64,000 nucleotides of DNA. Origin: an uncultured Clostridia bacterium (GTDB taxonomy: Bacteria > Bacillota > Clostridia > TANB77 > CAG-508). Numbering within the stretch: position 1 is the stretch's first letter; each line of letters opens with the position of its first letter. The position numbers were made by a program, and so were the translations under genes. Where the stretch lies: positions 18,554 through 82,553 of the forward strand of contig CAKOVI010000006.1 in the NCBI GenBank assembly GCA_934121905.1, written 5' to 3'. Shown here one piece after another: positions 46,164 through 54,516 of this stretch. Below the pieces are notes generated by a model, which made no database searches, was not told where the DNA came from, and saw only the letters and a program-made list of their open reading frames with translations.

Positions 46164-47028
46164 TAGTATCCCTCCAGTCTTTTGAAATTAATCTAGTCGA
46201 TTTTTTCAACCTCATTAATGTAGCTTCTATATCATCTATATTTCTTGGTGATGGTCTTGCCATCCTTCTTTCAAAACTTTTTCTACTTATTGGTTGTTCT
46301 ATTTGTATTCCTTTACATTGGATTCTTACATCATTCTCATTTAATATCGGTAATTCATTAGTATTATAATGCTGTATTACATCCATTAAAGTAGCATCAC
46401 TTTTTTCTAATTTTTTATTATAAAATTGTTGCACTGCTTCACCTAGTAATTGGTCTATTTGATATCTAATTTTTTCTACTTTTTTATCTTTTTCTAAAAA
46501 ATTCACTTCTTTGTCATCCATAACTCTATTTAGTTGAACTTCTAAATCTTTAATTGCACTACTTGTTTCAATTCCATTACTCTTTAATAAAGCTATCATA
46601 GATTCTGTAATTGGTATAATACTTCCTAATGCTGGATTTCCTATAACAGAACAATTTCTAATTGATTTTGATTGTGTTCTTGAATTAATAATAATTCCAG
46701 CTATATTATCTTTTTTTATACTTTTATAAACAAATCCTTCATCCACAAATCCAGAATCATGTGCTGTATTACCAGCTAAAATATAATCTACATCTTTAAT
46801 ATAAAAAGATATGCCTCCATCTAATATGTACACCCTCAAAGCTCCATAATTATCATCATGTGGAATAGCAACTGATATATTATCTTTACCATTATAGTGT
46901 CCAGAACTATTAACAGAAAATCCTTCAATCTTTGTACCTTCACTTTCTGATACAATTCCATTATTCATAATACTTTCATATCTAAGTAAGTTTTCTCCAA
47001 TTCCATGATAGCAAAATTTTTGTTTCAT
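46156..47028 (-). CDS. Unknown protein, possibly ADP-ribosyltransferase-like N-terminus
   Basis: 290 residues. The N-terminus YHGIGENLLRYESIMNNGIVS, then GYNGKDNISVAIP-like strands and GFVYKSI, resembles the H-x-T/S...ADP-ribose-binding start of ART-fold proteins, but no catalytic glutamate motif is identified. The C-terminal half is a long helical segment. ATG 47028 follows AAAGGATAAAATA. First gene of a translationally coupled pair; the ART idea is weak. Confidence 0.5.
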   Translation of the reverse strand: MKQKFCYHGIGENLLRYESIMNNGIVSESEGTKIEGFSVNSSGHYNGKDNISVAIPHDDNYGALRVYILDGGISFYIKDVDYILAGNTAHDSGFVDEGFVYKSIKKDNIAGIIINSRTQSKSIRNCSVIGNPALGSIIPITESMIALLKSNGIETSSAIKDLEVQLNRVMDDKEVNFLEKDKKVEKIRYQIDQLLGEAVQQFYNKKLEKSDATLMDVIQHYNTNELPILNENDVRIQCKGIQIEQPISRKSFERRMARPSPRNIDDIEATLMRLKKSTRLISKDWRDTND

Positions 47029-47176
47029 TATTTTATCCTTTCATTTTTAATTTAAATTCATATATCTCTGTTTTCCACATACTTTTTGGCGAATTGGATT
47101 CGAAATTAAAACCTTATACATCTTATCATCGTCATAATTATATTATCATAAAAATTTCTTTAGTATTCAATAACTT

Positions 47177-48088
47177 TTATTTTAAATACTCACTAACAAC
47201 AATACTCTGATTATTTGCATTTATTATTACTTCTGCACCAATAGGAATAATACTATTAGCATGCATATGTCCAAAGTCATTTGTTTTTACTACAGGAACA
47301 CTTGAATTTATTTTTCTTAATTCATCTACAATCATCTTCTCATTTTCTTCTATTTGTTGAAGTTGATATATGTAACCAAAAACTATTGCCTTATTAAAAG
47401 CATTCATTTGATTATATTGTTCTAACATTGCATTCCATTGTATAATATTTGAATGAAACCCTTCTAAAAATAGCACTGCATCTTCTAAGTCTGGCATAAA
47501 TGGTGTTCCTAACAATTTTAATAAACATCTAACATTAGTTCCATATATTTTACCTTTAACTTCTTCTTTATTAAATTCATAAAATTTTCTTTCTCCATAT
47601 GGATTAATTTTTTTATTCCCATTAAATAATTTTTCGATAATCTCATTTTTATCATAATCTGTAACTTCATCTTTTCCAAACCAAACATAGTCTTGGCAAT
47701 GAAAAGTTACAAGTCCCGTCATTTTATTTATTGCATAAAGTAAAACTGTAATATCACTCATTCCTAAAAATATTTTAGGATTATCTTTTATATTCTCAAA
47801 ATCTATGTATGGCAATATTCCATTTACCATATCTCCACCTTTTACAGTGAATATTGCTTTAATTTCCTTATCACTGAACATATCATTTAAATCTTTTGCT
47901 CTTTCTTTTGGGGTCCCTGCACAATAATTATCTTCTGAAAATAAATGTTTTCCATATTTTACTTTTAAACCTAAACTTTCAAAATACTTAGTTGCATTTT
48001 CTAAATATTTTATATCTTTATTTTTTAATGCTTTATCTGGTGCAATAACACCTATTGTATCTCCAATTTTTAATTTGTTTGCTAACAT
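47177..48088 (-). CDS. S66-family LD-carboxypeptidase (MccF-like)
   Basis: 303 residues. N-terminal LKIGDTIGVIAPD, nucleophile serine in FLGMSDITVLL, the catalytic glutamate in FLEGFHSN and histidine in FGHMHAN form the S66 triad. Members cleave LD-peptides in muropeptide recycling or inactivate microcin C-like compounds (MccF); the two cannot be told apart here. A shortened copy of its 5' end lies at 49233-49439. Confidence 0.9.
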   Translation of the reverse strand: MLANKLKIGDTIGVIAPDKALKNKDIKYLENATKYFESLGLKVKYGKHLFSEDNYCAGTPKERAKDLNDMFSDKEIKAIFTVKGGDMVNGILPYIDFENIKDNPKIFLGMSDITVLLYAINKMTGLVTFHCQDYVWFGKDEVTDYDKNEIIEKLFNGNKKINPYGERKFYEFNKEEVKGKIYGTNVRCLLKLLGTPFMPDLEDAVLFLEGFHSNIIQWNAMLEQYNQMNAFNKAIVFGYIYQLQQIEENEKMIVDELRKINSSVPVVKTNDFGHMHANSIIPIGAEVIINANNQSIVVSEYLK

Positions 48089-48105
48089 TCTATCCTCCCA
48101 ATAAT

Positions 48106-48690
48106 CTATCTTTCCTCTCCAAATTCATATTGTCTATATTTTTCAATTGCTCTTTTTAATCCTGCATCTTTTGCCATTTTCAAATAATATTCTGCTAATT
48201 TCTTATTCATTTCTGTTCCATTTCCGTTATAATAAAAATTAGCTCCCAAATCATAAATTGCTGCGATATGTCCATTATCAGCGCATCTCTTTATTATTTC
48301 AAAAGCCTTCTTCGAATCTTTTTTTATATCTCCTAATCCCCAATAATAATAAGCACCAGTTACAAACTCTGCATATATTTTTTCTTCTGATGCTATTTCT
48401 TTTTTATTTATTAATTGTATTATTTCTGGATAAGCTGCTTTTAATAGATATTCTCCTTTTTCTACATCTATTTTCAATTCTTTTCCTAGTCCCATTTCAT
48501 AGGATATTCCTAACGAATATACACATAAAGGATTTTTCTGTTCTATTCCTTTGTTATACCACATTAAAGCACGTGAATAATCTTGTTTTGCACCATTTTC
48601 TTCTAAATCATAGCTTCTACCTAATATATAACATGAAAATCCATCTTGCTTTTTTTCCATATCATTTAAATCAAACTTAATTATTTGCAT
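48106..48690 (-). CDS. Sel1-repeat protein
   Basis: 194 residues with TPR-like Sel1 repeats: SCYILGRSYDLEENGAKQDYSRALMWY-type units, GISYEMGLGKE, GAYYYWGLGDIKKDSKKAFEI and GANFYYNGNGTEMNKKLAEYY. Usually scaffolds for protein-protein contacts. No signal peptide; start ATG 48690 has GGTGAAATAA upstream. It ends 17 bases before the S66 gene. Confidence 0.85.
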   Translation of the reverse strand: MQIIKFDLNDMEKKQDGFSCYILGRSYDLEENGAKQDYSRALMWYNKGIEQKNPLCVYSLGISYEMGLGKELKIDVEKGEYLLKAAYPEIIQLINKKEIASEEKIYAEFVTGAYYYWGLGDIKKDSKKAFEIIKRCADNGHIAAIYDLGANFYYNGNGTEMNKKLAEYYLKMAKDAGLKRAIEKYRQYEFGEER

Positions 48691-48706
48691 TATTTATTTC
48701 ACCTTG

Positions 48707-49115
48707 TTATTCTTCCTCAACTAATTTTTTCAATAACTCTAAAGCCGACATTTCCATTAAGCCATCTAAATCTCCCTTTTCTGCCCACTCAAAATATTCA
48801 AATTCTGTTCCATTGTCTTTTTCTCGGCAAGTACATTTAACAAAATAATCGTTATTTAATCTCTTAAATGTAAATGAACTTGGCAAATTATTATACTTAT
48901 CTTTCCCAACCGTCTATTTTCTTTCCAATGTCCTTCAAAGTTCTTATAGGCAAACCATCTACTTTTGCCCCTTTAGGCCAAGTAATCTTTTTACCAGTTT
49001 TCTTTTCAATATATGCCTCTATTTCTTCATCATCCATATGTATTAATTTTTCATATGGTATTCCTATTCTCTTTGAAAGTATTTCTTTTGTTTTATTTGA
49101 TAATTTAAAACTCAT
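48707..49115 (-). pseudogene. Unknown small protein gene with a frameshift
   Basis: The first frame (ATG 49115, GGAGGATGCAAA before it) encodes 72 residues, MSFKLSNKTKEILSKRIG to KKIDGWER. Directly at its end another frame continues (DKYNNLPSSFTFKRLNN to LELLKKLVEEE, stop at 48707) with convincing composition. One base shift near 48900 would join them into one protein of about 135 residues. Family unknown; it could alternatively be two independent frames. Confidence 0.55.
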
Positions 49116-49134
49116 TTTGCATCCTCCATTTTTT

Positions 49135-49244
49135 CTAATTCTTATTCAAAAATCTACTACAATCTGGTGTCAATATCTCATCAGCTAAAATCAATTTATT
49201 ATCATCAATTCCAAATTTCATTTTTGTATCTGCTAATATAATTC
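49135..49244 (-). pseudogene. purC: Fragment of phosphoribosylaminoimidazole-succinocarboxamide synthase
   Basis: The minus-strand frame reads GIILADTKMKFGIDDNK, then LILADEILTPDCSRFLN, a plain match to the PurC central segment (GIILADTKFEFG...DEVLTPDSSRF). Only about 36 codons remain, with no start. It is joined directly to the S66 duplicate at the sequence GATTTAAAGGAATTATA. Confidence 0.85.
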
Positions 49245-49439
49245 CTTTAAATCTTTTGCTCTTTCTTTTGGGGTTCCTGCACAATAATTATCTTCTGAAA
49301 ATAAATATTTTACCTTTAAACCTAAACTTTCAAAATACTTAGTTGCATTTTCTAAATATTTTATATCTTTATTTTTTAATGCTTTATCTGGAGCAATAAC
49401 ACCTATTGTATCTCCAATTTTTAATTTGTTTGCTTGCAT
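49233..49439 (-). pseudogene. Truncated duplicate of the S66 carboxypeptidase 5' end
   Basis: 68 codons nearly identical at DNA level to the start of the gene at 47177-48088, including the ribosome binding site; it differs by a 9-base in-frame deletion (GKH lost) and a few substitutions. It ends where PurC-like sequence begins, so the hybrid frame stops at once. A recent duplication with an illegitimate junction. Confidence 0.9.
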
Positions 49440-49498
49440 TCTATCCTCCCAATAATTTTATTTTCATATTTCAAAATTATCTAAATTCTCATACAACT

Positions 49499-49942
49499 TC
49501 ACCAACCAAATATAGAAAAAGGTTTATCATTTAAATAATATTCTAATCCTTTTTTTATATATGAAATTATATTATTAGGTAGTTCATTTAATTTATAAAA
49601 TTTCAATTCATCACATTTGTTCTTTTCAATAATTTCAATTTTTCCTTCATACTTTTGACAAACGATAAAATATTCTATACTTTCTCTGTCAGGTGCTTTT
49701 CTTTGCATAACATGCACAATTTTCAAGTCCTCTTTTTTTATTCTTATTCCTATTTCTTCTAATGCTTCCCTCTGCATAGCTGTTATAACATCTTCATTTT
49801 CTTCTACATGTCCTGCTACGACACTATACTTTCCATCTTCATAACCTGTATTATATCTTCTTTGTAAGAGTACTCTTTCATTTTCTATTAAAATCAAATG
49901 TACCGCTGTTATTATCTTAAATCTTTCCATTTTTACACTCAT
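49499..49942 (-). CDS. Nudix hydrolase
   Basis: 147 residues with the full Nudix box (GHVEENEDVITAMQREALEE followed by IGI), preceded by LLQRRYNTGYEDGKYSVVA. Hydrolyses a nucleoside diphosphate linked to another group; substrate unknown. The ATG at 49942 touches its AAAGGA signal, so the in-frame ATG 49930 is the other possible start. Confidence 0.92.
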   Translation of the reverse strand: MSVKMERFKIITAVHLILIENERVLLQRRYNTGYEDGKYSVVAGHVEENEDVITAMQREALEEIGIRIKKEDLKIVHVMQRKAPDRESIEYFIVCQKYEGKIEIIEKNKCDELKFYKLNELPNNIISYIKKGLEYYLNDKPFSIFGW

Positions 49943-50151
49943 TCCTTTCGTTATATGTACTATTTCTTTTTTAATGATTTTAATAAATTTTCAAATCATT
50001 GTCCTAGCAATAACCTTTATTTTCTATAGCTATTCCAGCCTAACCAAATAGCTTAATGTCATTGTTTGAAAATTGCATTGTTTGATTCTTCTCTCATTTA
50101 TTTTTACACATTTGGATTATAACATAAAAATATATTTTTGTAATCTATTAA

Positions 50152-50490
50152 TCAACAAAAAAGAAAAAAGTGCCCTAATAGTGCAATTAAAATACTAATA
50201 GGGCACTTTTTATTATTTATATTATTATTATTGGTGTTAACTTTCTTTACATCATGTTCTTTAATTTCTTTATCACTTGCTATTAGGGCTTCATCTTCAT
50301 ATAATAATTTGTATAATCGCTTAGAATTTAAAGAATACCATTTTTGTAATGGCATACCTTTGCTTTTTTCAGTGATAATTCCTAAATTCACTAGCTTTTT
50401 CATTGGTTCTCTTTGTTGGTATGCAGATAGTCCTGTATTTTCTTCTATATTTTCTTTATTATGTTTACTTTTTTGCATTTTTTTTTGCAT
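50152..50490 (-). pseudogene. Fragment of a winged-helix protein
   Basis: The segment NIEENTGLSAYQQREPMKKLVNLGIITEK followed by KWYSLNSKRLYKL looks like a winged helix from a replication or regulatory protein of mobile elements. No ribosome binding site is visible and the end runs through a terminator hairpin (KCPISILIALLGHFFLF), so this is likely a decayed piece. Family not identified. Confidence 0.5.
50163..50210. terminator. Strong terminator hairpin
   Basis: AAAAAGTGCCCTAATAGT-type arm pairs with ACTAATAGGGCACTTTTT; arms of 14 or more bases. Confidence 0.85.
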
Positions 50491-50544
50491 TATTTAATTT
50501 TTATATTATTTTGTAAATCCATTGTTACTCTAACGTTTTATCCA

Positions 50545-51912
50545 TTATCTACGACATAGCAATGCCACACACTCAACATGCGAAGTAAAACAAAATAAAT
50601 CAAATGGTTGAATTACTTTAATTTCATAATCTTCTTCTAACATTCTCAAATCTCTTACTAAGCTTGCCGGATTACAACTTATATAAACAACTCTTCTTGG
50701 TTTAACTTTTAAAATATTATTTATACTAGTCTTATCTAATCCTTTTCTTGGAGGATCTACAATAATAACATCAGGCATAATCTGTTGCTTTTCAATCAAA
50801 TCTGTCAAAACAACTTCCGTATCTCCTGCAATAAAATGAGTATTATCTATTTTGTTTTCCTTGGCATTTTCTTTTGCCATATCTATTGCTTGCTTAACAA
50901 TTTCAACACCATAAACTTCTTTGGCAAATTTTGCCATAAAAATTGAAATCGTACCTATTCCACAATATAAATCAAATACAACATCATTTTTTGTAATTTC
51001 TGCCGCTTCTATTGCATAATTATACAATGCTTCTGCTTGTACAGGATTTACTTGATAAAATGAAAGGGGTGATATTTTGAAATAATAATCTCCTAGTTTA
51101 TCTATAATATAATCTTTTCCATATACTGTAATATTTTTATCTCCTAATATAACATTGGTGTTTTTTGTATTTATATTTACAATAACAGATGTAATAGAGC
51201 TATACTCATCTACTAAACTTTTTGCAATTTCTTTGGCATATGGCAATTTATTACCATTAACTACCAAAATCACCATATATTCTCCTGTACTTTTAGCTGT
51301 TTTTACTATAACGTGTCTCATTAATCCTTTTCCTGTAGTTTCATCATATACACTTAAGTTATATTCTTTTATTGCGTTAACTACATATTTAGCAATTTGA
51401 GTTGACTTTATATCTTGAATTGCACATTCTTGAATAGGTATAATTTCATGTGTTCTATTTGCAAATACCCCAATTATAGGTTCTCCGTTTTTATTTATTC
51501 CCACTGGAAATTGAAGTTTATTTCTGTAGTTATATGGATTTCCCATTGCAACTGTTTTTTTTACTTCTATTGGATTTTTTAATGTTTTATTTACAAGTGA
51601 TTGAACAGCATTTTGTTTTATGTTTAATGTTTCTTCATAATCCACATGTCTTAGATTGCACCCTCCGCATCTTTTGTATGTTGCACAATCTGGCTCCATT
51701 CTATGTTCTGATTTTGCTATTATTTCTATTATTTTTCCAAATGCATACGATACTTGAACTTTTACTATTAAAATTTTTATTTTTTCTCCTTTTATTGCTC
51801 CTGGAATAAATATTGTATAGTCTTCTATTTTTGCTATTCCTTCACCTTCGAAACCATTATCTATTATATTTACTATATATTCTTTGTTTTTTTGAACAGG
51901 TATATTTTTCAA
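50545..51912 (-). CDS. rlmD: 23S rRNA (uracil-C5)-methyltransferase, RlmD/RlmCD family
   Basis: 455 residues. N-terminal TRAM domain, then the four-cysteine iron-sulfur site (CATYKRCGGCNLRH plus QECAI), and SAM-dependent RumA core with FDLYCGIGTISIF, DPPRKG and the catalytic cysteine in YISCNPASL. Methylates U1939 and/or U747 in 23S rRNA. TTG 51912 is proposed as start because GGAGG lies seven bases before it, while ATG 51948 has none. Confidence 0.93.
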   Translation of the reverse strand: MKNIPVQKNKEYIVNIIDNGFEGEGIAKIEDYTIFIPGAIKGEKIKILIVKVQVSYAFGKIIEIIAKSEHRMEPDCATYKRCGGCNLRHVDYEETLNIKQNAVQSLVNKTLKNPIEVKKTVAMGNPYNYRNKLQFPVGINKNGEPIIGVFANRTHEIIPIQECAIQDIKSTQIAKYVVNAIKEYNLSVYDETTGKGLMRHVIVKTAKSTGEYMVILVVNGNKLPYAKEIAKSLVDEYSSITSVIVNINTKNTNVILGDKNITVYGKDYIIDKLGDYYFKISPLSFYQVNPVQAEALYNYAIEAAEITKNDVVFDLYCGIGTISIFMAKFAKEVYGVEIVKQAIDMAKENAKENKIDNTHFIAGDTEVVLTDLIEKQQIMPDVIIVDPPRKGLDKTSINNILKVKPRRVVYISCNPASLVRDLRMLEEDYEIKVIQPFDLFCFTSHVECVALLCRR

Positions 51913-52079
51913 TTCTTTTCCTCCATTATATATCTTTTCTTGTTTCATATTTACATTTAAGTAGTATTGTCCTTTTAAAGCATATAAAACTTCTCATAAA
52001 TATATTTCATCATATCATATTTTCCTTATTTTGTCTTTGATTTAGGAAAAATTTAATAAAAAATATACCTTTTCTTTTT

Positions 52080-53186
52080 CTATTTTGTAGCTGTTCCACC
52101 AATCAATTCTCCTGTTGTAGCATCTACATAATAGGCTACCATTGTATCAAAGTCTGATTCATATTTTATTTGAACATTCCAAGCCAACCTAGTTTTTGGT
52201 TCTATTACATAAACTTCATAATTATTTTCATCTTTAAACTTTACAATTTTAGTAAAATCTGATATTTTATTCTCGCTTTCAGTATTATCAATAGGCTTTT
52301 CTTGGCTATAAACATAATCATTCATTTTTACAATTTCTAACTTTGCATTTACATCTGAAATTTTAAATTTTCCACTATCTAATTCATTTTCTTTAGATTT
52401 TGCAATTTCAACAGCTTGTTCATTTGTAATAATTATTTCATTATTATCAAATTCATAATTAAACCAATTAAATGTAACAATTTGTTTTTCTTCAGGAATA
52501 AAAGTTAGTCTAATTGTTTGATATGGATTATATATGTTATTATATTTTTTGCTAAAATCTGCAGTATAAAGATTTGCATCATCTGAAACCATATTTGATT
52601 TAAAATCAGCTAGTTCATAATTTAGTCCATCATATCCAATAGATTTCAGTAAATCTATTGCTACATTTTTAGCTTCTTCTTTATTCAAAGTTGAAGGGAC
52701 TTTCGTATCATCTATTGAAAAATCCGTTAGAGATTTTATTTCTCCTGTAAGAGCCTCCAATTCTACACTTATTTGATTGTCATAATATAAAATCCATCTA
52801 GGCTCATAAGATATATAATCTTTTCTTAATTCTGTTTTCGTTATAATGCCTGGTATCTTATTAAACCTGTCTTTTAGTTCTTTTAATGCAAATTCTTTTG
52901 CTTGGTCTTCGGTAATTAATTCTTTTTTTTCTTCTTCATTTACACTAATTGATTCTTGATATGTCATAACTTTAGGCTCTTTAAAAACTTTATCTATAAC
53001 AAAGCCTGTAGCATAAGCTACACAACCTGTTAATGTAATCCAAGATAAAATAACTGCAATAGTTTTAAAGAAGGCATTTACTGGAGAGATAATAATGTTT
53101 TTCTTATATAATTTTTCATCTTTAGTATTTAGAATTTTATTATACTTCTGAAAAATTTCATTTACATATTGTTCATCATTCTTCAT
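52080..53186 (-). CDS. Membrane-anchored anti-sigma-like protein with PepSY/YcdB-type repeats
   Basis: 368 residues. Cytoplasmic N-terminus (residues 1-35), one helix (35-60), then an extracellular region with two PepSY/YcdB-like units (ITEDQAKEFALKELKDRF, NKEEAKNVAIDLLKSIG, ITNEQAVEIAKSKE). Its start lies within the ECF sigma gene (11-base overlap), the classical sigma/anti-sigma arrangement, so it should hold the sigma factor at the membrane until a signal arrives. Confidence 0.8.
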   Translation of the reverse strand: MKNDEQYVNEIFQKYNKILNTKDEKLYKKNIIISPVNAFFKTIAVILSWITLTGCVAYATGFVIDKVFKEPKVMTYQESISVNEEEKKELITEDQAKEFALKELKDRFNKIPGIITKTELRKDYISYEPRWILYYDNQISVELEALTGEIKSLTDFSIDDTKVPSTLNKEEAKNVAIDLLKSIGYDGLNYELADFKSNMVSDDANLYTADFSKKYNNIYNPYQTIRLTFIPEEKQIVTFNWFNYEFDNNEIIITNEQAVEIAKSKENELDSGKFKISDVNAKLEIVKMNDYVYSQEKPIDNTESENKISDFTKIVKFKDENNYEVYVIEPKTRLAWNVQIKYESDFDTMVAYYVDATTGELIGGTATK

Positions 53187-53721
53187 ATCTAAATCCCTTC
53201 CTTTCTAAGTTATTTTTTAATGTTTGTTTAGCATTATAGAGAAGTGTTTTTACTTGTTTTTCGTTCTTACCTAATATCTTTCCTACTTCTCTATATGATA
53301 ATCTTTCAAAATTAGTTAAGTAAATTACATCTCTATATTCTGGTTTAAGTTTTTTTAATTCGTCTAAAAGTCTTTCACTTGATTCATTTTTGAATATATA
53401 ATTTTCTAAAGAAGGTTCAACATCTATTTCCATATTTTCTATTATTTCAAGTTTCTTTTTTTCTCTTTTTAAATAATTTAATGCCCTTGATTTACCTATC
53501 AAAAATAAATATGTTTTAAAGGAATATTTGAAGTTATATTTTTTCTTATTTACTAAAATATAGATAAATACGTCTTGTGAAATATCTTCTGCAATTTGCA
53601 TATCTTTTACATATTTAAGTAAAAAATATATTAAGTTATTCTTATATTTTAGAATTAAACCTTTAAAAGAATCCATATCACCTTTTAGAAAATTATTATA
53701 TAAATACTTATCTTCTTCCAA
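53176..53721 (-). CDS. ECF RNA polymerase sigma factor
   Basis: 181 residues. Region 2 (AEDISQDVFIYILVNKKKYNFKYSFKTYLFLIGKSRALNYLKREKKK-like pattern) and region 4 HTH (LKPEYRDVIYL, LSYREVGKILGKNEKQVK) are complete. TTG 53721 is preferred (AAAGGAG six bases upstream); the open frame continues to 53898 without ribosome binding site and through a terminator. Overlaps its anti-sigma partner. Confidence 0.9.
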   Translation of the reverse strand: MEEDKYLYNNFLKGDMDSFKGLILKYKNNLIYFLLKYVKDMQIAEDISQDVFIYILVNKKKYNFKYSFKTYLFLIGKSRALNYLKREKKKLEIIENMEIDVEPSLENYIFKNESSERLLDELKKLKPEYRDVIYLTNFERLSYREVGKILGKNEKQVKTLLYNAKQTLKNNLERKGFRYEE

Positions 53722-53855
53722 AACTTGCTCCTTTCTTAAAAATATATTTGTATTTCTTTTTCTATTATTTATACAATTTAAAATTGAAAAAGTTTTAAGA
53801 ATTTTTATTTTTTCATATTTATTGTTTATTTTCATGTTATTTTTTATTAATGGCA

Positions 53856-54051
53856 CAAAAATATTGGGGCAGAAAAACTTCATATTTTTCTGCCCCAATA
53901 TTTTTGTATTTCATCAAAATTTTTGTTATCTTGAAACTAAGTTGTTTTAAGACTCTTAAAGAATTTGATGAAAACTCGCTTTGGTGCCAACACCGTAGAT
54001 ATTTACAACTCGTTAGCTCTCTTGACGAACGACTAAATAGTCATTCAAGTT
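53856..54051 (-). ncRNA. Structured small RNA, copy A of a repeated family
   Basis: Promoter TTGATT (54081-54086), 17-base spacer, TAATAT (54058-54063). The RNA starts with hairpin GAATGACTA/TAGTCGTTC (54027-54046), continues GAGAGCTAAC...GTTGGC (core 53986-54017, ends pair) and closes with a perfect 22-bp terminator (53856-53877 with 53885-53906). Core order and spacing match copies B and C, although loops differ. No open frame inside is conserved between copies. Confidence 0.72.
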
Positions 54052-54130
54052 ATAAATATATTACCAAATTATTTTATAAAAATCAAGTGAATTTCCAAAA
54101 AAGTTTTTTGCAAATATTTGTTTGTATCTA

Positions 54131-54159
54131 TTGCTTTGTTGTAAAATGTATGTTATACT
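54131..54159 (+). promoter_or_regulatory. Promoter of the small hydrophobic peptide mRNA
   Basis: TTGCTT (54131-54136), 17-base spacer, TATACT (54154-54159). The transcript would begin near 54166 with an approximately 75-base leader. Confidence 0.6.
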
Positions 54160-54241
54160 AACTGACATAGGAAATGAGAATAAGCAGATGTGGTTTTTGC
54201 CACCAATTTTACGAATCTTCGTAGGAAAGGTGGTGATGTTT

Positions 54242-54355
54242 ATGGTTAAAGTGATACTATTTTTTATACTATCCTTAATGTTATCTTTAACATTAAACGT
54301 TGCCTTGATAGCAGTTCTATATAAGAACTGGATTGATAAGCAACTACATAAATAA
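54242..54355 (+). CDS. 37-residue hydrophobic peptide, candidate type I toxin
   Basis: One membrane helix (VILFFILSLMLSLTLNVALI) followed by a short charged tail (YKNWIDKQLHK), the profile of Fst/TxpA-like type I toxins. ATG 54242 is eight bases after AAAGGTGG; a second ATG at 54236 is too close. An oppositely oriented consensus promoter converges on it and the two transcripts share the terminator. No known toxin family is matched. Confidence 0.62.
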   Translation: MVKVILFFILSLMLSLTLNVALIAVLYKNWIDKQLHK

Positions 54356-54358
54356 AAA

Positions 54359-54395
54359 AAGCTCACATCTGTACTTTGACGAGTAGATGTGAGTT
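54359..54395. terminator. Shared bidirectional terminator of peptide mRNA and antisense RNA
   Basis: CTCACATCT (54362-54370) pairs with AGATGTGAG (54385-54393); A7 on the left gives the T-run for the minus-strand RNA. Confidence 0.85.
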
Positions 54396-54441
54396 TACAC
54401 ATTTTCTTGGCAAAACCACGTTTGTGGCTTCTCCATTTCCT
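54362..54441 (-). ncRNA. Candidate antisense/antitoxin RNA
   Basis: A perfect consensus promoter (TTGACA at 54471-54476, 17-base spacer, TATAAT at 54448-54453) drives an RNA of about 80 bases that converges on the peptide gene and ends at the shared hairpin. Its first 35 bases (ATAGGAAATGGAGAAGCC, then GTGGTTTTGCCA) are nearly the same as the peptide mRNA leader (54166-54202), i.e. the two lie as inverted repeats. Layout resembles txpA/ratA and par of pAD1. Confidence 0.62.
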
Positions 54442-54516
54442 ATATTTATTATACACAGATTTTTTATAAATGTCAAATAAATATTTTTATATCTTTTATT
54501 TCACTATAAGTAATAT

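Noticed and set aside
53944..53975. GTTTTAAGACTC... to GAAAAC stretch looking like a CRISPR repeat
   Set aside because: Single copy, no spacers, no cas genes; it belongs to the 3' domain of small RNA copy A.
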